Shown here: piece by piece, positions 43,120 to 45,753 of the stretch
How the letters are laid out: each line of letters opens with the position of its first letter
Position numbering within the stretch: position 1 is the first letter of the stretch
Source: Desulfurococcales archaeon
GTDB taxonomy: Archaea; Thermoproteota; Thermoprotei_A; Sulfolobales; Desulfurococcaceae
Assembly: GCA_027067785.1 (NCBI GenBank)
Contig: JAMOVL010000023.1
Location: forward strand, 1 to 45,753
Length of the DNA: 45,753 nt
Direction: 5' to 3'
Translations under genes and position numbers: made by a program
Notes under the pieces: generated by a model
The model's input: only the letters and a program-made list of their open reading frames with translations
Database searches by the model: none
Told to the model about the DNA's origin: nothing

Positions 43120-43332
43120 TTGTATTTATACATTGCAAGAGATCGAAAAGGCGATCGAGTTTATCGCTACCTAGTAGTTGAAGAAAAGATACGTGTTAAT
43201 GGTAAGCGGAGAAGCAGAAGAATAATACGAATACGTGTCGATGACGCCATCAAGATTCTATTAATGCTGAAAGAATGGTGCGGGGGGTGGGATTTGAACC
43301 CACGCAGGCCTACGCCATCGGGTCCTAAGCCC
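43120..43332 (+). pseudogene. SSV-type integrase, N-terminal piece
   Basis: 52 codons (YLYIARDRKGDRVYRYLVVE, EKIRVNGKRRSRRIIRIRVD, DAIKILLMLKEW) precede the att repeat and resemble the N-terminal arm-binding region of SSV integrases, with short beta strands and many basic residues. The frame then reads CGGWDLNPRRPTPSGPK in the att repeat, and further into the tRNA to a meaningless stop at 43461. TTG start behind AGGGG. In the circle it would join the piece at 39614. Confidence 0.8.
43276..43332 (-). repeat. Right attachment repeat within tRNA-Leu
   Basis: 57 bases identical to 39614-39670. It covers the tRNA from the anticodon loop through variable arm, T-arm and 3' acceptor to CCA. Confidence 0.93.
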
Positions 43333-43363
43333 GACCCCTTTGACCTAGCTCGGGCACCCCCGC
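43276..43363 (-). tRNA. tRNA-Leu(UAG), CCA encoded
   Basis: Minus strand, class II with a long variable arm (GGCGTAGGCCTGC). Acceptor GCGGGGG/CCCCCGC, anticodon loop C-T-TAG-G-A, T-arm GTGGG/CCCAC with TTCAAAT, discriminator A and CCA at 43276-43278. The 3' part is the attachment site of the element to the left. No intron. Confidence 0.96.
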
Positions 43364-43469
43364 ATCCATTATTGGGTTTAGTTGCGAGAGGGGTTTTAAT
43401 TGGTTTTCGGAGCTTTTTGTTAAAGCTTATATTTTATACTTCTTGTTTATTGTTATGGTGATAGGCTTC

Positions 43470-44156
43470 ATGCCCCGGGTTAATGTTAGGCTTGTATCCT
43501 GGGAAGATATAGTTGATTGGGCTTGGGGTCTGGCCGATAAGATCAGGGCTTCAGGGTATAAGCCGGATGTTGTGGTTGCTCTTGCCCGTGGCGGCTATGT
43601 CCCTGCTAGGCTGATATGTGATTTTCTAGATATTGAGAACCTTCTGAGTATTCAGAGCCAGCACTGGACTGAGGCTGCTAAGGCTGAGGAGAAAGCTATT
43701 ATCAAGTTCCCCTACACAGTCGATCTGAGCGGTATGAAGGTACTACTTGTCGACGACATAGTGGATACTGGCGATACGCTCAGCCTCGCCAAGAAATTCG
43801 TCACCGAGAACTGGAAGCCGTTAGAAGCCAGGACAGCCGCGCTCCAATGGATAAGCCCCGTGGCGAAGTTCAAGCCGGACTACTACTATATCGAGGTCAA
43901 GGAGTGGATCTGGTTCCAGTATCCGTGGACCAGGCTCGAAGACACGTACCAGTTCATAAAACGCATGATGACTGAGACCTACAAGGAGACCGGTAAGAAA
44001 GAGTGGAGTTACCAAGAAATAATCGACGGGTTTAAGGAATGGTACGGTATAGACGTAGGGGAGAGATACTATCGCGACGCCCTGAGGATTCTTGAGGAAA
44101 AAGGAATAATTAAACACGACGAATCCTCCGGAAAATACGTTCTAGTGAAAACATAG
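43470..44156 (+). CDS. Purine-type phosphoribosyltransferase with C-terminal helix-turn-helix-like part
   Basis: About 228 residues from the ATG at 43470 (GGTGATAGG upstream; a TTG at 43443 is less likely). VVVALARGGYVPARL and the PRPP loop VLLVDDIVDTGDTL define a type I phosphoribosyltransferase; the hood fits hypoxanthine/xanthine salvage enzymes. Residues from about 165 on (SYQEIIDGFKEWYGI, LRILEEKGIIKHDESSGKYV) resemble a winged helix. The next gene, MTA phosphorylase, is also purine salvage, 25 bases downstream. Confidence 0.88.
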   Translation: MPRVNVRLVSWEDIVDWAWGLADKIRASGYKPDVVVALARGGYVPARLICDFLDIENLLSIQSQHWTEAAKAEEKAIIKFPYTVDLSGMKVLLVDDIVDTGDTLSLAKKFVTENWKPLEARTAALQWISPVAKFKPDYYYIEVKEWIWFQYPWTRLEDTYQFIKRMMTETYKETGKKEWSYQEIIDGFKEWYGIDVGERYYRDALRILEEKGIIKHDESSGKYVLVKT

Positions 44157-44181
44157 CTCCGACGATCGGGTGTAGGACAAC

Positions 44182-45003
44182 ATGTTAGTCAGACCAAAGG
44201 AACGGGTCGATATAGGAGTTATCGGGGGAAGCGGGCTCTACGGTATCGAAGAACTAGAGAACATTAAAGAGATAAAAGTATACACCCCCTACGGCGAACC
44301 CAGCGACAAACTAATCATTGGAGAGCTTAGAGGTAGAAGAATAGCTTTCCTACCCAGACACGGCCGGGGACACAGGATCCCGCCTCACCGGGTCAACTAT
44401 AGGGCGAACATATGGGCGCTGAAAACACTAGGAGCCAAATGGGTCTTATCATTCTCTGCTGTAGGTAGCCTCAGAGAGGACTATAGGCCGGGAGACTTCG
44501 TTGTACCAGACCAATTCATAGATATGACCAAGGGAGTAAGGCCTATGACCTTCTTCGAAGGGGGATGTGTAGCGCATGTTAGCATGGCGGACCCATTCTG
44601 CGAGCATCTCCGAAGAATAATAATAGATGCCGCCCACCACGTCCCTGGATTAACACTGCATGAAAAAGGCACTTACATCTGTATCGAGGGCCCAAGGTTC
44701 TCCACAAGGGCTGAGAGCAATATCTGGAAAAACGTGTTCCACGCAGACATAATAGGGATGACGCTCGTACCAGAAGTAGTACTGGCATGCGAGGCCGAGC
44801 TATGCTATGCCACAGTAGCCATGATAACAGACTACGATGTATGGGCTGAGAAACCCGTTACAGCCGAAGAAGTATTAAAGGTTATGAGGGAAAACACGGA
44901 GAAAGCTAAAAGACTACTGCCGGAAATAATCGAGAGAATACCGGATAAACCCGATGAGAGGTACTGTAGTTGTTGCAGAGCTCTCGAAAACGCAGTAATA
45001 TAG
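44182..45003 (+). CDS. mtnP: S-methyl-5'-thioadenosine phosphorylase
   Basis: 273 residues. [50 protein letters not shown] and [11 protein letters not shown] are typical of the MTAP group of PNP-type phosphorylases. It cleaves methylthioadenosine to adenine and methylthioribose-1-phosphate. CysxxCys-like CSCC near the end is common in thermophilic enzymes with stabilising disulphides. It overlaps the next gene by about 30 bases. Confidence 0.94.
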   Translation: MLVRPKERVDIGVIGGSGLYGIEELENIKEIKVYTPYGEPSDKLIIGELRGRRIAFLPRHGRGHRIPPHRVNYRANIWALKTLGAKWVLSFSAVGSLREDYRPGDFVVPDQFIDMTKGVRPMTFFEGGCVAHVSMADPFCEHLRRIIIDAAHHVPGLTLHEKGTYICIEGPRFSTRAESNIWKNVFHADIIGMTLVPEVVLACEAELCYATVAMITDYDVWAEKPVTAEEVLKVMRENTEKAKRLLPEIIERIPDKPDERYCSCCRALENAVI

Positions 45004-45753
45004 GCTCTTTTAAAGACAGAGTCAAACATATTGAAAAGGTATCCAGGAATATAGAAGCTGAAATAAGGCGTTACTTAGAGAGCGCCAAGGGGAGACTCTA
45101 CATTACATATTCTCGTCTGGGCATTCTTCCAGCGAACGTATTATACTGGATAATATCAACCATTTCCCCATCAACCGACATAAGAATAATGGATGCCATG
45201 AGCTACTCCTACTTCGTAGCCGCCTATACCGAGCCCTCAACAATACTTTATTTTACAACCGATCCAGGCTCCAATATCACTCTCAGCCTGCTTCAAGCAG
45301 CAAGCTTAACTGGAAACAATGTTTTACTTGTAACCATAAAGCCTAGAAACGAGATCCTCGCAGACCTACTATCTCCGTATGAAAAAATAACCGTTGATCT
45401 CCACGACGAGATAGAAGCTTCCCTATCAATGAGTATAGCTTCATTCATCGCCGGTGTAAAAACATACAAAGGACTCGGCAGACGACATGATCGGCTCGAG
45501 AAACACGTCGATGAAGGATTCAGTCCAATAGTAGAGGAACTGCTGGAGAAATACAGTGACCTCATCAAAAAGGTTATAGAGACCAGAAAGATCATCGTTA
45601 CATCTTCGAAGATCTTGGAGCCCTCAGCCCTGGTAATATCGGAAGCGTTGAGGAGAAAAGGCATTAGTTCCGAATATGAGCCCATAGAATACGTTATGGG
45701 TCCCGGCGATGTACTGGTTATATCATCAACAGTCGAAGAACACTATATTAGGG
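44970..45753 (+). CDS. Unrecognised protein, possibly SIS-like, cut by the window edge
   Basis: An open frame of at least 261 codons runs off the right end. The start is TTG at 44970 or 44973, directly after an in-frame TAG and 8 bases after GAGAGG. Alternating strands and helices ([60 protein letters not shown]) suggest an alpha/beta fold, perhaps sugar-isomerase (SIS) like, but no motif is decisive. It is translationally coupled to mtnP. Confidence 0.6.
   Translation, partial: MLQSSRKRSNIGSFKDRVKHIEKVSRNIEAEIRRYLESAKGRLYITYSRLGILPANVLYWIISTISPSTDIRIMDAMSYSYFVAAYTEPSTILYFTTDPGSNITLSLLQAASLTGNNVLLVTIKPRNEILADLLSPYEKITVDLHDEIEASLSMSIASFIAGVKTYKGLGRRHDRLEKHVDEGFSPIVEELLEKYSDLIKKVIETRKIIVTSSKILEPSALVISEALRRKGISSEYEPIEYVMGPGDVLVISSTVEEHYIR

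Larger units (their letters stand above)
39614..43332 (+). mobile_element. Integrated element in tRNA-Leu(UAG) with SSV-type split integrase
   Basis: Perfect 57-bp direct repeats (39614-39670 and 43276-43332) equal the tRNA-Leu(UAG) sequence from the anticodon loop to CCA. The repeat is translated antisense within two reading frames, 43120 onward (N-terminal integrase part) and 39614-39964 (C-terminal part), which would be one gene in the excised circle. This arrangement is the known hallmark of SSV-type integrases. The element is 3.66 kb from repeat to repeat. It seems immobile since the catalytic part of the integrase is gone. Confidence 0.88.

Noticed and set aside
43333-43461. Extension of the N-terminal integrase frame beyond the att repeat
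   Set aside because: It is only the antisense of the tRNA 5' part and its leader; in the circular element the frame continues at 39671 instead.

Overview
The window looks like chromosomal DNA of a hyperthermophilic crenarchaeon, most likely of the Desulfurococcales type. The signs are archaeal information-processing genes (Nob1, FEN1 with a PCNA-binding tail, aEF1B with its zinc-ribbon partner, Pth2, TruD, Cdc48), a tungsten-type aldehyde:ferredoxin oxidoreductase operon, many TTG/GTG starts behind GGTG-type ribosome sites, tRNA genes with introns at position 37/38, and an SSV-type integrase split at a tRNA. The species cannot be named from the sequence.

1-12.4 kb is conserved housekeeping DNA: two RNA methyltransferases, Nob1, NAD kinase, DUF371, Pcm, FEN1, Cdc48, aEF1B, Pth2/TruD and a KH-type protein. 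A GC-rich structured region (11.36-11.52 kb) that I cannot name and a possible C/D box RNA follow. 12.3-17.2 kb holds an intron-containing tRNA-Arg(CCU) and a minus-strand operon for an aldehyde oxidoreductase with two polyferredoxins and an FAD/NAD oxidoreductase.

17.45-21.92 kb is the most striking part. An intact tRNA-Arg(UCG) is followed by four copies of a tRNA-Arg 3' half, all in the same direction. They separate four cassettes of about 1-1.2 kb, and each cassette carries toxin-antitoxin genes on the opposite strand: HEPN/MNT with a UPF0175 gene, VapBC, VapBC, and DUF5615/DUF433 with a decayed UPF0175 gene. Each tRNA fragment is preceded by a TATA-like box and by an inverted repeat whose arms differ between cassettes but stay complementary. 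I read this as a tRNA-anchored toxin-antitoxin cassette array.

22-34.3 kb is a peptidase, transporter and membrane-protein region with visible decay: an MFS gene with an in-frame amber and an exported-protein gene with two frameshifts. It also contains an amino-acid permease fused to a nucleotidyltransferase domain. 34.4-39 kb returns to an SDR enzyme, an RsmB-like methyltransferase, a glycosyltransferase, a macro-domain protein, a MoaD/ThiS-like carrier and tRNA-Thr(UGU).

39.6-43.3 kb is an integrated element bounded by perfect 57-bp direct repeats of the 3' part of tRNA-Leu(UAG). The repeats cut an SSV-type integrase gene into an N-terminal piece on the right and a C-terminal piece on the left, and the left piece has lost the catalytic domain. 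Inside are a possible Panacea-like/PIN-like toxin-antitoxin pair and a serine recombinase with a hairpin cluster upstream. 43.4-45.75 kb carries a phosphoribosyltransferase, MTA phosphorylase and the start of an unrecognised gene.
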